This document shows, in pieces, positions 31,996 through 41,126 of a DNA stretch of 64,000 nucleotides. Numbering within the stretch: position 1 is the stretch's first letter; each line of letters opens with the position of its first letter. Origin of the DNA: Aedes albopictus (lineage: Eukaryota; Arthropoda; Insecta; Diptera; Culicidae); NCBI RefSeq assembly GCF_035046485.1, contig NC_085137.1, positions 456,563,004 to 456,627,003 on the forward strand. Reading direction: 5' to 3'. Both the position numbers and the translations under genes were made by a program. Under the pieces are notes generated by a model, which saw only the letters and a program-made list of their open reading frames with translations, was not told where the DNA came from and ran no database searches.

Positions 31996-33264
31996 TCAGG
32001 TGCTGATGGGGTGCTGCTTCCACCTTTCGATCACCTCACGTCCGTCCGTCAAGAGGCCTCTGTCTTTATCCCTGCATATTTCGGCTCGGCCGTTGCGGGA
32101 TGCGTTGAGCTTCTGATAGAACTTCCGTGTTTCTTGGGAACGGCACAGCAGTTCCATTTCTTCACACTTCGCTTCTTCCAGGCGGCGCTTTTTCTCCCGA
32201 AAGAGGCGGGTCTGCTGTTTCCGCTTCTGTTTGTAACGTTCCACGTTCTGTCGGGTCCCTTGCTGCAGCATTACCGCCCGCGCTGCGTTCTTCTCCTCCA
32301 AAATCGTTCTGCACTCTTCGTCGAACCATTCGTTCCGTCGATTCCGTTCCACGTACCCGATGGTGCTCTCGGCTGTGTCGTTGATGGCTGCTTTCACTGT
32401 ACTCCAGCAGTCTTCTAAAGGGGCCTCATCAAGCTCGCCCTCGTCTGGCAACGCGGTCTCGAGATTCTGCGCGTATGCTGAGGCGGCATCCGGTTGTTTT
32501 AGTCGCTCTAGGTTGTACCGTGGCGATCGTCGGTACCGTACATTGTTGATGACGGAAAGTTTTGGGCGCAGTTTTACCATCACCAGATAGTGGTCGGAGT
32601 CGATGTTGGCGCCTCGATAGGTCCTGATGTCCATAATGTCGGAGAAGTACCGTCCGTCAATCAGAACATGGTCGATTTGAGATTTCGTCTGCTGTGGTGA
32701 TCTCCAGGTGTAACGATAAGGGAGGCTGTGTTGGAAAAAGGTGCTACGTATGGCCATGTTTTTGGAGGCGGCGAAATCAATGAGCCGTAGGCCGTTTTCG
32801 TTCGTCTGCTGGTGGGCGCTGAACTTTCCAATCGTCGGTCTGAATTCCTCCTCCTGGCCTACCTGAGCGTTTAAATCTCCTATGATGCTCTTGACGTCGT
32901 AGCTTGGGCAGCGATCGTACTCGCGTTCGAACTGCGCGTAAAATGCGTCCTTGTCATCTTCAGTGCTTCCGGAGTTGGGGCTGTGCACGTTTATTATGCT
33001 GAAGTTGAAGAATCGGCCCTTGATCCTCAACCCGTACATTCTTTCGTCGATCGGCCACCAACCGATCACGTGCCTCTGCATATCACCCATCACGATGAAA
33101 GCTGTTCCCAGCTCGCGCGTGTTGCCGTAGCTCTGGTAGATGGTATGATTACCTCTAAACGTTCGCACCATGGATCCTGTCCAACGCACCTCCTGCAGCG
33201 CTACGATGCCGAACCCGCGGTCCTTCAGTAGATCGGCGAGTATGCGTATTGCGGGTGCTCCCAA
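31996..33264 (-). pseudogene. RTE-like APE endonuclease domain
   Basis: Open frame of about 420 codons: GIVALQEVRWTG (catalytic Glu), NFSIINVHSPNSGS, SIIGDLNAQVGQE (Asp/Asn motif), TWRSPQQTKSQIDHVLID and DSDHYLVMVKLR, all expected of an APE endonuclease in the CFDP2/RTE style. A basic, coiled, Arg/Glu-rich linker (residues about 300-390) leads toward the RT. No ATG begins it; the upstream LGTWNCRSLNF lies in another frame, so the N-terminus is frameshifted. It ends after RWKQHPIST because of another shift; the expected continuation HLNDVENVGTGDHGN is in the next frame. Confidence 0.8.
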
Positions 33265-33665
33265 TGAAGTTGAGAGATCGGCAGTTCCACGTACCGAGTT
33301 TCCAATCGCAAGTCCTTTTTGTTCGCTGGGGTCGTTGGCGGTGGTCTCGGTTCGTATTATTCTGTTGCTGATTTTCCGTTACAATGGGTTTTTACGGCTG
33401 GCTCGTAGGGCCTGACACCAACTCCCTACTTTCCGGAGGACCATAGTGCACAGTTGAGCTTAGAGTCCAGTTGTGAGCCGCTCCTCCTGGAGAACAGACG
33501 CTCAGGTTTGCAGAAGCAAGCCTCCCTTCCCTGGGGGTTGGTTACGCGATCTTCCCTAAGGTTGCTCGTAGTTTCCGGCCGGTACCACGAGGAGGTAGGG
33601 ATAGGAGCTGTTGGGCAGAGGCTAGTGGATCACAATGGGATCTGTATTGCGCAGCATACCCAGTA

Positions 33666-35551
33666 GGGTGGCCCACACTTATTTGAAAAACAAAAATTTA
33701 GAAAAATTTCAAGTCTTACCTCCTCATTCGGTTGTTTTGGACTCCCAGAAGCTATGTTCAAAATTTGTGCAGTTTGTATGGGAAAACGTGGCCAAATGTA
33801 TGCAGAAATCTTAAGTTTTTGATTTTTGACGCTAGATGGCGCTGTAAGCAATTAATTATAAAACCTTTTGGTATTATTGTAGGTAACTATATGCCAAACA
33901 ACTTTGTCGAAGACCGCAAAGTGACCCGACGCCTGTTAAAAAAGTTATACCCTAGGTAAAGTGAGGCGAGACATTATGGTTGTTTTTCCAGTACATGTAA
34001 AGGAATAATATCAATAATGAAATCTCAATACTCCGCCCGACTTTGGCTAGGGTATAACTTTTTTAATAGCCGTCGGATCACTTTGCGGTCTTCGACAAAG
34101 TTGTTTGGTATATAGTAGCGTGGTTCAAAAAATCGTTTTTTCTCCACACCGCTTATTCGATTCGTAACCAGATTCTATGCCTTCTCCCAAAATTTTAGCT
34201 CATTTGGTTGAAAATTGAGACTGCACAAGCTCTTCAAAGTTTGTATAGGAATTACTATGGGAAAACGATGTTTTTCATTCAATCGACCATAGCATTTCCT
34301 CAAGTGCCCTAGAGGATTAGTTGACCCTTGGTACTCCTAGATTACTCTATCAGCTACAACTTTGCCGAAGACCGCATTCAAATCGGACACCTCATTAATT
34401 AGTTATAGATTTGTATCCAACTGGACAAACTTTGGCAATGATCCTCCAGCGTCCCAGCAGGCAACATTGCTGCATATGGCGCCAAAGATAGCACACAGAA
34501 ATCATGGCTACTATGTTTCACTGCAAAATGCAGTGATGCCCACCGATTAGTTTCACCCAGTGTTGAAAATTTCATTTCGTAATATCTATATTCAACCGCA
34601 TACAGCTCATTTTAGAAGCTGAACCTGAGAATATGGTATATGAAAAACTTGTGCGGCTAGACCAGTTCTACAAGAAAGTCACGGAAAAGCCACTCTTTTT
34701 CGAATATTTAAGGTTAATGTCACGGACTACCTTCGAAAAATACCAAATGATGTTCACCATGAATATCATTTGCATTTTTTCGAAGGTAGTCCGTGACATT
34801 TACCTTAAATATTCGAAAAAGAGCGGTTTTTCCGTGACTTTCTTGTAGAACTGGTCTAGCCGCACAAGTTTTTCATACAGCATATTCTCAGGTTCAGCTT
34901 CTAAAATGAGATGTAGGTGGTTGAGTTTAGATATGACGAAATGAATTTTTCAACACTGGTTTCACCATCATGAGTAAAGATTTCGATTCTGGATAAAAAT
35001 CGGTAACTAATTAATGAGGCATGCGATTTGAATGCGGTCTTCGGCAAAGTTATAGCTGATAGAGTAACCTAGAAGTACAAAGGGTCAACTATCGCTCTAG
35101 GGTACTTGGGGAAATACTACGGTCGATTGAATGAAAAACATCGTTTTCCCATAGTAATTCCCATACAAACTTTGAAGGGCTTGTGCAGTCTCAATTTTCA
35201 ACCAAATGAGCTCAAATTTTGGGAGAAGGCATAGAATCTGGTTACGAATCGAATAAGCGGTGTGGAGCAAAAACGCTAGTATATAGTCACCTACAATTAT
35301 ACCAAAGGGTTTGACCATTAAACGCTTACAGCGCCACCTAGCAGAAAAAAATCGAATACTTAAGATTTCTGCATACATTTGGCCACGTTTTCCCACACAA
35401 ACTTCAAGCACTTTGAGCGCCCCCTTAGGCTTAATCGATTTTGCTCAAATTTTGAGCATATGTAGCTTCTGGGAGTCCAAAACAACCGATTGAGGAGGTA
35501 AGACTTGGCATTTTTCAAAATTTTTGTTTTTCATATAAGTGTGGGCCACCC
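33666..35551. mobile_element. 1.9-kb foldback element, TA target
   Basis: The left end GGGTGGCCCACACTTAT and its exact inverse at the right end are flanked by TA (33664-33665, 35552-35553). The inverted arms run almost to the centre (about 34758, around accttcgaaaaat/attttttcgaaggt). The left arm holds two extra pieces lacking in the right: a smaller palindrome at 33892-34110 and about 110 bp near 34437-34545. A third copy of the terminus lies at 59666. No coding frame. Tc1/mariner-type TA targeting is inferred from the flanks. Confidence 0.8.
33892..34110. mobile_element. inner palindromic MITE inside the foldback left arm
   Basis: gccaaacaactttgtcgaag at the left is inverted as cttcgacaaagttgtttggt at the right, with cgcaaagtga(c/t)c on both sides. 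The outer right arm lacks it: there ctatat joins directly to the equivalent of tatagtagcg. TATA-type flanks. Its core resembles the centre of the 16322-17005 element. Confidence 0.6.
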
Positions 35552-35553
35552 TA

Positions 35554-36059
35554 ATACCCAGCCTTTACCGTGCCGTGATTGATAACACTAATTTTCAAAA
35601 TAAAACGAAAGTCGTGAACTTCTGTCAACGACCAAAATTTTTGATGCATAATTATGTGCTGATATCCAGATCGCGCTTTTAAAAGTTTTAAGTAGAACAG
35701 TTTTTGAGTTTTTCCTGAAAATCGAGCTATACAGTTTAAAAAAAAATGGAATTTACTACAATATAATTATCTTGCCAAATATACTGAAATATAAATATAA
35801 ATGCGGTCAACAAATTTTCAATCTTTTTGCATAAATAGAGAGCTGAATATAATATGTTTCGATCATCTGAACATAGTGTTTGCATCAAATTAGTGTAATT
35901 CGAGATATTGGTGATTATATTGGCCAATCAATTTAAATTTGAGCGAAATTTACAAAAAATAATGAAGAAATGTATTTTTTTTCAGTAAGAAAAAATTAAT
36001 CAAACAATTCTTTCTCGACGTACATTTTTTTTATTCTTCAATCGCTTAACCTAATTTAC
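35554..36059. other. AT-rich sequence without feature
   Basis: No ORF, RNA or repeat that I can support. Confidence 0.3.
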
Positions 36060-36061
36060 AG

Positions 36062-36412
36062 ATTTTTTGTCCACTAGGGCACTGCGTGAGCGATTCCAAT
36101 TGGCACTTACTCTTTGTACAGCGCCTAAATGTATTCTATTCTTATTCAACTATATCGAACTGGTTGCCTTTGCGCTGCTGTCACTTTTCTACCCTATCAA
36201 AGGTAGAATGATGAGCACGAGGATGTTGATGTGTGGCTCTTGTTCCATTTCCAGTCCGATTGGGGGTCCATTATGAGTTGCCGTTAGCCGATATCCAAGT
36301 TTCCGGGTCCGTTGGAGCATATGCTCTGAAAAGAGTCAGGTGCCGGGGCTGGAATCGAACCCATGACCATCCACTTATGAAGGGAACGTGTAGCCACTAC
36401 GCTACGGGCCCC
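36062..36412 (-). mobile_element. tRNA-headed SINE
   Basis: The minus strand head GCCGGGGCCCGTAGCGTAGTGG has A box TAGCGTAGTGG and B box GGTTCGATTCC; the acceptor GCCGGGG pairs perfectly with CCCCGGC. A body of about 280 bp follows. A different family from those at 31245 and 40854. A clear target duplication is not seen. Confidence 0.6.
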
Positions 36413-36479
36413 GGCAACTCAACTGTAATTTTTTTCCTTCACGTTTTCGAACTCAGGGCATGATTCTACACTTAAAATG

Positions 36480-37430
36480 ATCATTAGCTTACCGAGTTCA
36501 TAAATGCTGTAACTAGTGTAATCAATAAGGCAAGTTGATCTTCTTCTATTCTTTTCCTCATGAGTTCTTCGCAGATATTGAAGACCGAGAGTACTTAGTG
36601 CTCTATATTAATTTCGTTACCTTGTTCAACATAATTTTGTTTTGTGCGATTCAGGTATATGCCGCATTTTAGAATTTGATGATTTGATGATCAATTATGC
36701 TTGTAGATCTGAAGGACCTTACTTTAATGAGTTTTTGAGAGATCTTGAGGACCGATAGAGTTCAATGCTTCATACGTTTTCTGTTTTATTAGTCTCTACG
36801 GATATATGTATAGGACACATTCTACCGTGACGTTACAACGTTTTGACCACTTTTTGGCCAGATTTTTTACTATAACTCATAAATGCGTACCGTACACCTC
36901 AAACATTTTTGCATATTCGGATTTCTTGTAAAATTTCCAGTAAATATGATCTGTTGAACATTTAGTTTTCATTGGAAAAGCCTGCTTAAAATAGGAAATA
37001 GTAGCGTGACGTTACAACGTTGTAAAAAAAAAAAAAAAGGTAATAATAATTCGCTTGTAGATCAGAAGGCTTTTACTTCAAGAAGTTCTTGGGAGATCCT
37101 GAAGATTTATATATTTTTGTTCTATGAGTCTGTATGAGTATGTACTCCATTTAGAAATTTGAATTGGATGATCAAGAACGTGCCGATCGGGAAACTTTCA
37201 CTTCAAGGAGTGCTTAGGTCATCAGAAATATCTGTAGTACTCATTGCTTGATTAACTTGTAAAGGTATATACCATGTTTAAAAGCCTCGGCTTATTCAAT
37301 CGCGTAGATTTTAAGGCTTCAGCTCTCGAAACATTTGGAAGGTCTAAAATATTCGTAGGCCTCAATACGTAGCGCAGAACAACGTCATTCTTTAATCCAT
37401 AACAATCGTTTATCATCCTCGCTCGTACGC
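36480..37430. repeat. degenerate satellite-like sequence
   Basis: Loosely repeated pieces: cttgtagatc(t/a)gaagg recurs at about 36702 and 37050, with gagatcttgaggacc and gagatcctgaag following. A 17-bp direct repeat cgtgacgttacaacgtt occurs at 36826 and 37005. Non-coding; upstream of, or intronic to, the hippo gene. Confidence 0.4.
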
Positions 37431-37510
37431 CGCGTGTTCCAAGCATGGTCCGGCTCTCCGGCTTCACAACCCCAACTACAAATATCCACCTACTACACTC
37501 TCGATTACAG

Positions 37511-38319
37511 CGAACTGAAAAAACTTTCCGAGGAAAGTTTAACCCGCCAGCCGGAGGAGGTCTTCGATATCATCTGTAAACTCGGTGAGGGAAGCTATGG
37601 GTCGGTGTACAAAGCGCTCCACAAGGAAAGCGAGCAGGTTCTCGCCATCAAACAGGTCCCGGTGGACACCGACCTGCAGGAGATCATCAAGGAGATCTCC
37701 ATCATGCAGCAGTGCGACTCGCCGTACGTGGTCAAGTACTACGGAAGCTACTTTAAGAACACAGATCTCTGGATCGTGATGGAGTATTGCGGGGCGGGCA
37801 GCGTTTCCGATATCATGCGGTTGCGTAAGAAGACACTGTCCGAGGACGAGATCGCCACGATCCTGATCGACACGCTGAAGGGCTTGGAGTACCTGCACCT
37901 GCGGCGGAAGATCCATCGGGACATCAAGGCGGGAAACATTCTGCTGAACTCGGAGGGTCACGCCAAGCTGGCCGACTTTGGGGTGGCCGGCCAACTGACG
38001 GATACGATGGCCAAACGCAACACTGTGATCGGGACGCCCTTCTGGATGGCTCCGGAGGTGATAGAGGAGATCGGATACGACTGCGTGGCGGACATCTGGT
38101 CGTTGGGCATCACGGCCCTGGAGATGGCCGAAGGTAAACCCCCGTACGGAGATATCCATCCGATGCGGGCCATCTTCATGATACCGACCAAACCTCCGCC
38201 ATCGTTCCGGGATCCCGACATCTGGAGTCCGGAGTTTATCGACTTTGTCAGTTTGTGCCTAGTAAAGAATCCGGAGGAACGGGCAACGGCCACGGATTTG
38301 TTGACGCATGAGTTCATCG
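37511..38319 (+). CDS. hpo: hippo kinase, exon with the complete kinase domain
   Basis: Encodes the Ste20-type Ser/Thr kinase Hippo (MST1/2 orthologue), which with Salvador activates Warts to restrain Yorkie-driven growth. Visible: SELKKLSEESL...PEEVFDIICKLGEGSYGSV (P-loop Gly codons from 37584), AIK lysine at 37650, MQQCDSPYVVKYYGSYF, HRDIKAGN (Asp at 37920), DFGVAG (Asp at 37974), and the activation loop TMAKRNTVIGTPFWMAPE with the regulatory Thr codon at 38022. It closely matches Drosophila Hpo. The exon probably starts after the acceptor gattacag at 37503-37510 in phase 2; the upstream first exon is not recognised. The donor is atcg/gtaagg after 38319. GC-rich codons contrast with the AT-rich flanks. 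An in-frame ATG at 37434 lies before the acceptor and is unlikely to be the true start. Confidence 0.92.
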
Positions 38320-38377
38320 GTAAGGACTGCGAAGTTATCAATTTTTCACGATTTCATCATAAGTTTCTTCTTTTTAG
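38320..38377 (+). other. hippo intron, 58 bp
   Basis: GTAAGG donor and tttcttctttttag acceptor. Splicing joins G and GG to make Gly in EFIGNAKPCSIL, matching the HEFIRNAK..SIL junction of Hpo after the kinase domain. Confidence 0.85.
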
Positions 38378-38743
38378 GGAACGCAAAACCGTGCAGCATT
38401 CTTAGTCAGATGATTGCGGAGGCGAAGGAAATCAGGGAAAATCAAAGCTACCGACAGGCGGCGGCCATCAGTCAGGCCAACAAGCAGCTGCAGAACAACA
38501 ATAACAACAATCACGTGCACGACGGAGGGGACTCCGACGAGGACGATGTCAACTCGCGGACGATGAAGGAGTTTCCGGAGGACTGCGGAACGCTAGTTCC
38601 CGGTCGGGACGATGGCGACGGTACGATGATAGCGCATACGGACTGCGGGACGCTCGTTCCGGACAGTGCAACGATGGTGGAACTGCAGTCGAATCTCGGC
38701 ACGATGGTGATCAACTCCGACTCGGAGGAGTCGACGATGAAGA
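38378..38743 (+). CDS. hpo: hippo kinase, regulatory linker exon
   Basis: Continues NAKPCSILSQMIAEAKEIRENQSY, then an Asn-rich and acidic linker, then DCGTLVP repeated twice, TMIAHTDCGTLVPDSATMVE and NLGTMVINSDSEESTMK. The GTLVP / TMIAH / GTMVE..LGTMVINSDS series is the conserved linker of Hippo/MST kinases, whose Thr-Met motifs are autophosphorylated in the family and dock Mob1. The exon begins with two bases completing the Gly codon and ends with one base (A) before gtaagaa. Length 366 bp keeps phase. Followed by a 10.2-kb intron. Confidence 0.88.
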
Positions 38744-39267
38744 GTAAGAATTTTTGGACTCGGATATATCCGGGATGATCTTAAATTTTTAAGGAATGAT
38801 GATGACTTTTTAACCTGCACGTTTCAAAATATCTAGGAGAACCCAGTTGTGTACTTCGTAAAGGTTCTATTCGTTTTTGGCATAACGCCGTTTTAACCCT
38901 CCAGTGATCGCGCTGTTGCTGTTGTATTTAGTACAACACGTTGAAAAAATTTCGCTTTTTGTATTCAGCATTAGCGTGGTGCTGGCGGTGGTGGCCAACC
39001 GCGCGAGTTACGGAAGGGTAAATACTGTCATGTGGCATGGCATGATGGAAGTTTTGGTACTGAAGCAACTAATCAGAACTTCTCTGTACTATACCAGCAA
39101 AAGCACTTTTCAGCTCTGAATTTATACCTATTGATTCCCCATCGGGACCTCTGATTCTTGGTGAGACCCGTTTACGTACACAGAAAGAAATTCTGAAAAC
39201 TACACTTGACGTAAATATTAAAACGTTTAAATTTCCATTTCATTTCATTCGATATTACATAAAAGAA
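38744..39267 (+). other. start of the 10.2-kb hippo intron
   Basis: The intron runs 38744-48985. This first part shows no repeat or gene I can name; the rest is filled by the elements listed separately. Confidence 0.6.
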
Positions 39268-40190
39268 TAGGAAGTAAGCAGCTGCGCTTATGCTAAAGTG
39301 CCGGTAGTGGCGCTTTCGTGATAAATGCGGTAAACGTGATAACAGTGTAAACAAGCAGAAAAGTTTGCGCTACGGAATCATAGACGGCGCTCGTGTTCCA
39401 TGTGTTTTTCACATATACAGCGGCGCCGCCTGGCACCTGTCCACTCGAAACATCATGCGCAACACGGGTGGAAAATGCCAGTCAGAAAAAAAGAAGTAAA
39501 CAACTTGAAATTTGTATGGTGATGTAATCAATAGTAAGAAATCAAAGGTTGTTTTTCTCAGAGATGGCGCCACCACATTAAAAGTAAAATCATTTTTCTT
39601 GTATGGACAAATCGCTGGCTTGCACTTGTTCCGCATCGCAGCGATTTGTACCCTGGGGCAAAAAGTTGCAAATTAGAAACAAAATCATTATACCTACGCG
39701 TTTCTTCCGGATTCATTACAGTAACAGAGAATTTATTACGCCACCATACAAATTGCAAGCTGTTTACTTCTTTTTTTCTGACTGGCATTTTCCACCCGTG
39801 CTGCGCATGATGTTTCCGAGTGGATAGGTGCAGGCGGCGCCGCTGTATATGCGAAAAACACGTGGAACACGAGCGCCATCTATGATTCCGTAGCGCAAAC
39901 TTATCTGCTTGTTCACACTGTTATCACGTTTACCGCATTTATCAGAAAAGCGCCTCTACCGGCACTCTAGCAAAAACGCAGCTGATTACTTCCTATTCTC
40001 TGTTACTGCAATGAATCCAGAAGAAACGCGTAGGGATAATGATTTTGTTTCTAATTTGCAACTTTTTGTCCCAAGGCACAAATCGCTGCGATGCGGAACG
40101 AGTGCAAGCCAACGATTTGTCCATACAAGAAAAATGATTTTACTTTTAATGTGGTGGCGCCATCCCTGAGAAAAACAAGCTTTGATTTCT
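39268..40190. repeat. interleaved inverted repeats X-Y-X'-Y'
   Basis: Segment X (39268-39520, starting gaataggaagtaagcagctg) is inverted at 39735-40003 (ending cagctgattacttcctattc). Segment Y (39530-39727, starting agtaagaaatcaaagg) is inverted at 40004-40190. The order is X, Y, X inverted, Y inverted, not a simple hairpin. It looks like rearranged foldback transposon material. No real ORF. Confidence 0.65.
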
Positions 40191-40609
40191 TACTACATAT
40201 TACTTGTACACAAAGTTGTAAGCAAGCTCCATACCTTAGCAGACACCCTGTAATTTTATAATTCGATGGGAAATTGTGTTGAAAGCGATGCAGGTCATTT
40301 TGTTACATCGAACTCGATGTAACAATTATGAACTGTGTATAGTCCATAAGTCAAACTTTTTTAGATTGACCTGGCCGCAAAAAAGTTGTTGAATCACGTG
40401 CCCGACAGATGAATCGGATCGTTAATCGTAGCCAAAACTCTTCAGGTACAGTTTCTAACAACGTAAACTCTTCCATTAATGAACGACTGATTCATATTCA
40501 TACCCATTTCCATATTGCGTATGTTTTATGTTTTTTTTTTGTGTAATTTCCCAACCGGGCCAAAGCCTACTTCTCAACTTATATTCTATTCTAGCCAGGG
40601 GCGTAGCCA
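40191..40609. other. intronic sequence without feature
   Basis: AT-rich, no supported feature. Near 40600 caggggcgtagccag starts a short element-end-like motif just before the 12-bp repeat begins. Confidence 0.3.
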
Positions 40610-40840
40610 GCTTTTCGATTCCTGAAAGAATCCCTGGATAATTTCTTGGTACCTGTTTGCATCCTCTTAAAATTATCTTCAAATATTATACTCTTAAAAA
40701 TTCCTCCATAAATTCTTAAAGTGATTCAAAAAATCATCAGGTAATCCTGGAGAAATTCTTGGGTACATCCTTGGAAAAGATGATTGAAGGATTTCTGAAA
40801 TTTCTGAAGGAACTCCTGAATGATTTTTATAAGCGAACCT
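40610..40840 (+). repeat. degenerate 12-bp repeat, left of SINE
   Basis: Units such as cctgaaagaatccctgg and gagaaattcttgggt, purine strand on +. The array continues after the SINE at 41127. Confidence 0.6.
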
Positions 40841-40853
40841 GAGAGGAATTTCT

Positions 40854-41126
40854 AACTGGGGTCTCCAGTTAGCCTAGTGGTTAAGGCTATGGATAGCCAA
40901 TCCGAAGACGGCGGGTTCGATTCCCGTTCCGGTCGGGAAAATGTTCTCGACTTCCTGTGCATAGTATATCATTGTGCTTGCCTCACAATATACAAATTCA
41001 TGCAATGGCTGGCAAAGAAATCCCTTCAATTAATAACTGTCGAAGTGCTCAAAGAACACTAAGTTGAAGCGAGGCAGGCCAAGTCCCAGTGACGACGTCG
41101 AGCCATAAAGAAAAAGAAGAAGTAGA
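40854..41126 (+). mobile_element. complete tRNA-headed SINE (Feilai-like) with target duplication
   Basis: 273 bp on the + strand: head GGGGTCTCCAGTTAGCCTAGTGG with A box TAGCCTAGTGG and B box GGTTCGATTCC (about 40914), a body, and the tail gccataaagaaaaagaagaag. Exact 13-bp direct repeats gagaggaatttct flank it (40841-40853, 41127-41139), a retrotransposition signature, inside the 12-bp repeat array. tRNA-related SINEs of this size are known from Aedes (Feilai); the family name is an inference. Confidence 0.8.

Larger units (their letters stand above)
31246..33640 (-). mobile_element. RTE-like non-LTR element, 5' part, decayed
   Basis: Minus strand: leader (33640-33290), endonuclease (33290-31996), then RT up to the catalytic box at 31246, where a SINE-headed insert follows. 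The 3' remainder is not found. The same family as 14606-15330. Frameshifts lie near 33260 (TWNCRSLNF to GAPAIRILADLL) and near 32030, and an internal deletion near 31880 removes the start of the RT fingers. Confidence 0.75.

Noticed and set aside
37434..37510. Hippo start codon at the ATG at 37434
   Set aside because: The upstream residues do not resemble Hpo, and a good acceptor (gattacag) lies just before the conserved ELKKLSEESL.
37539..38159. Long open frame (206 codons) on the minus strand
   Set aside because: It is antisense to the hippo kinase domain and is open only because of GC-rich codon bias; no family resemblance.
40861..40934. Functional tRNA gene
   Set aside because: Has A and B boxes but is the head of a 273-bp SINE with tail and target duplication, and the acceptor arms do not pair well.
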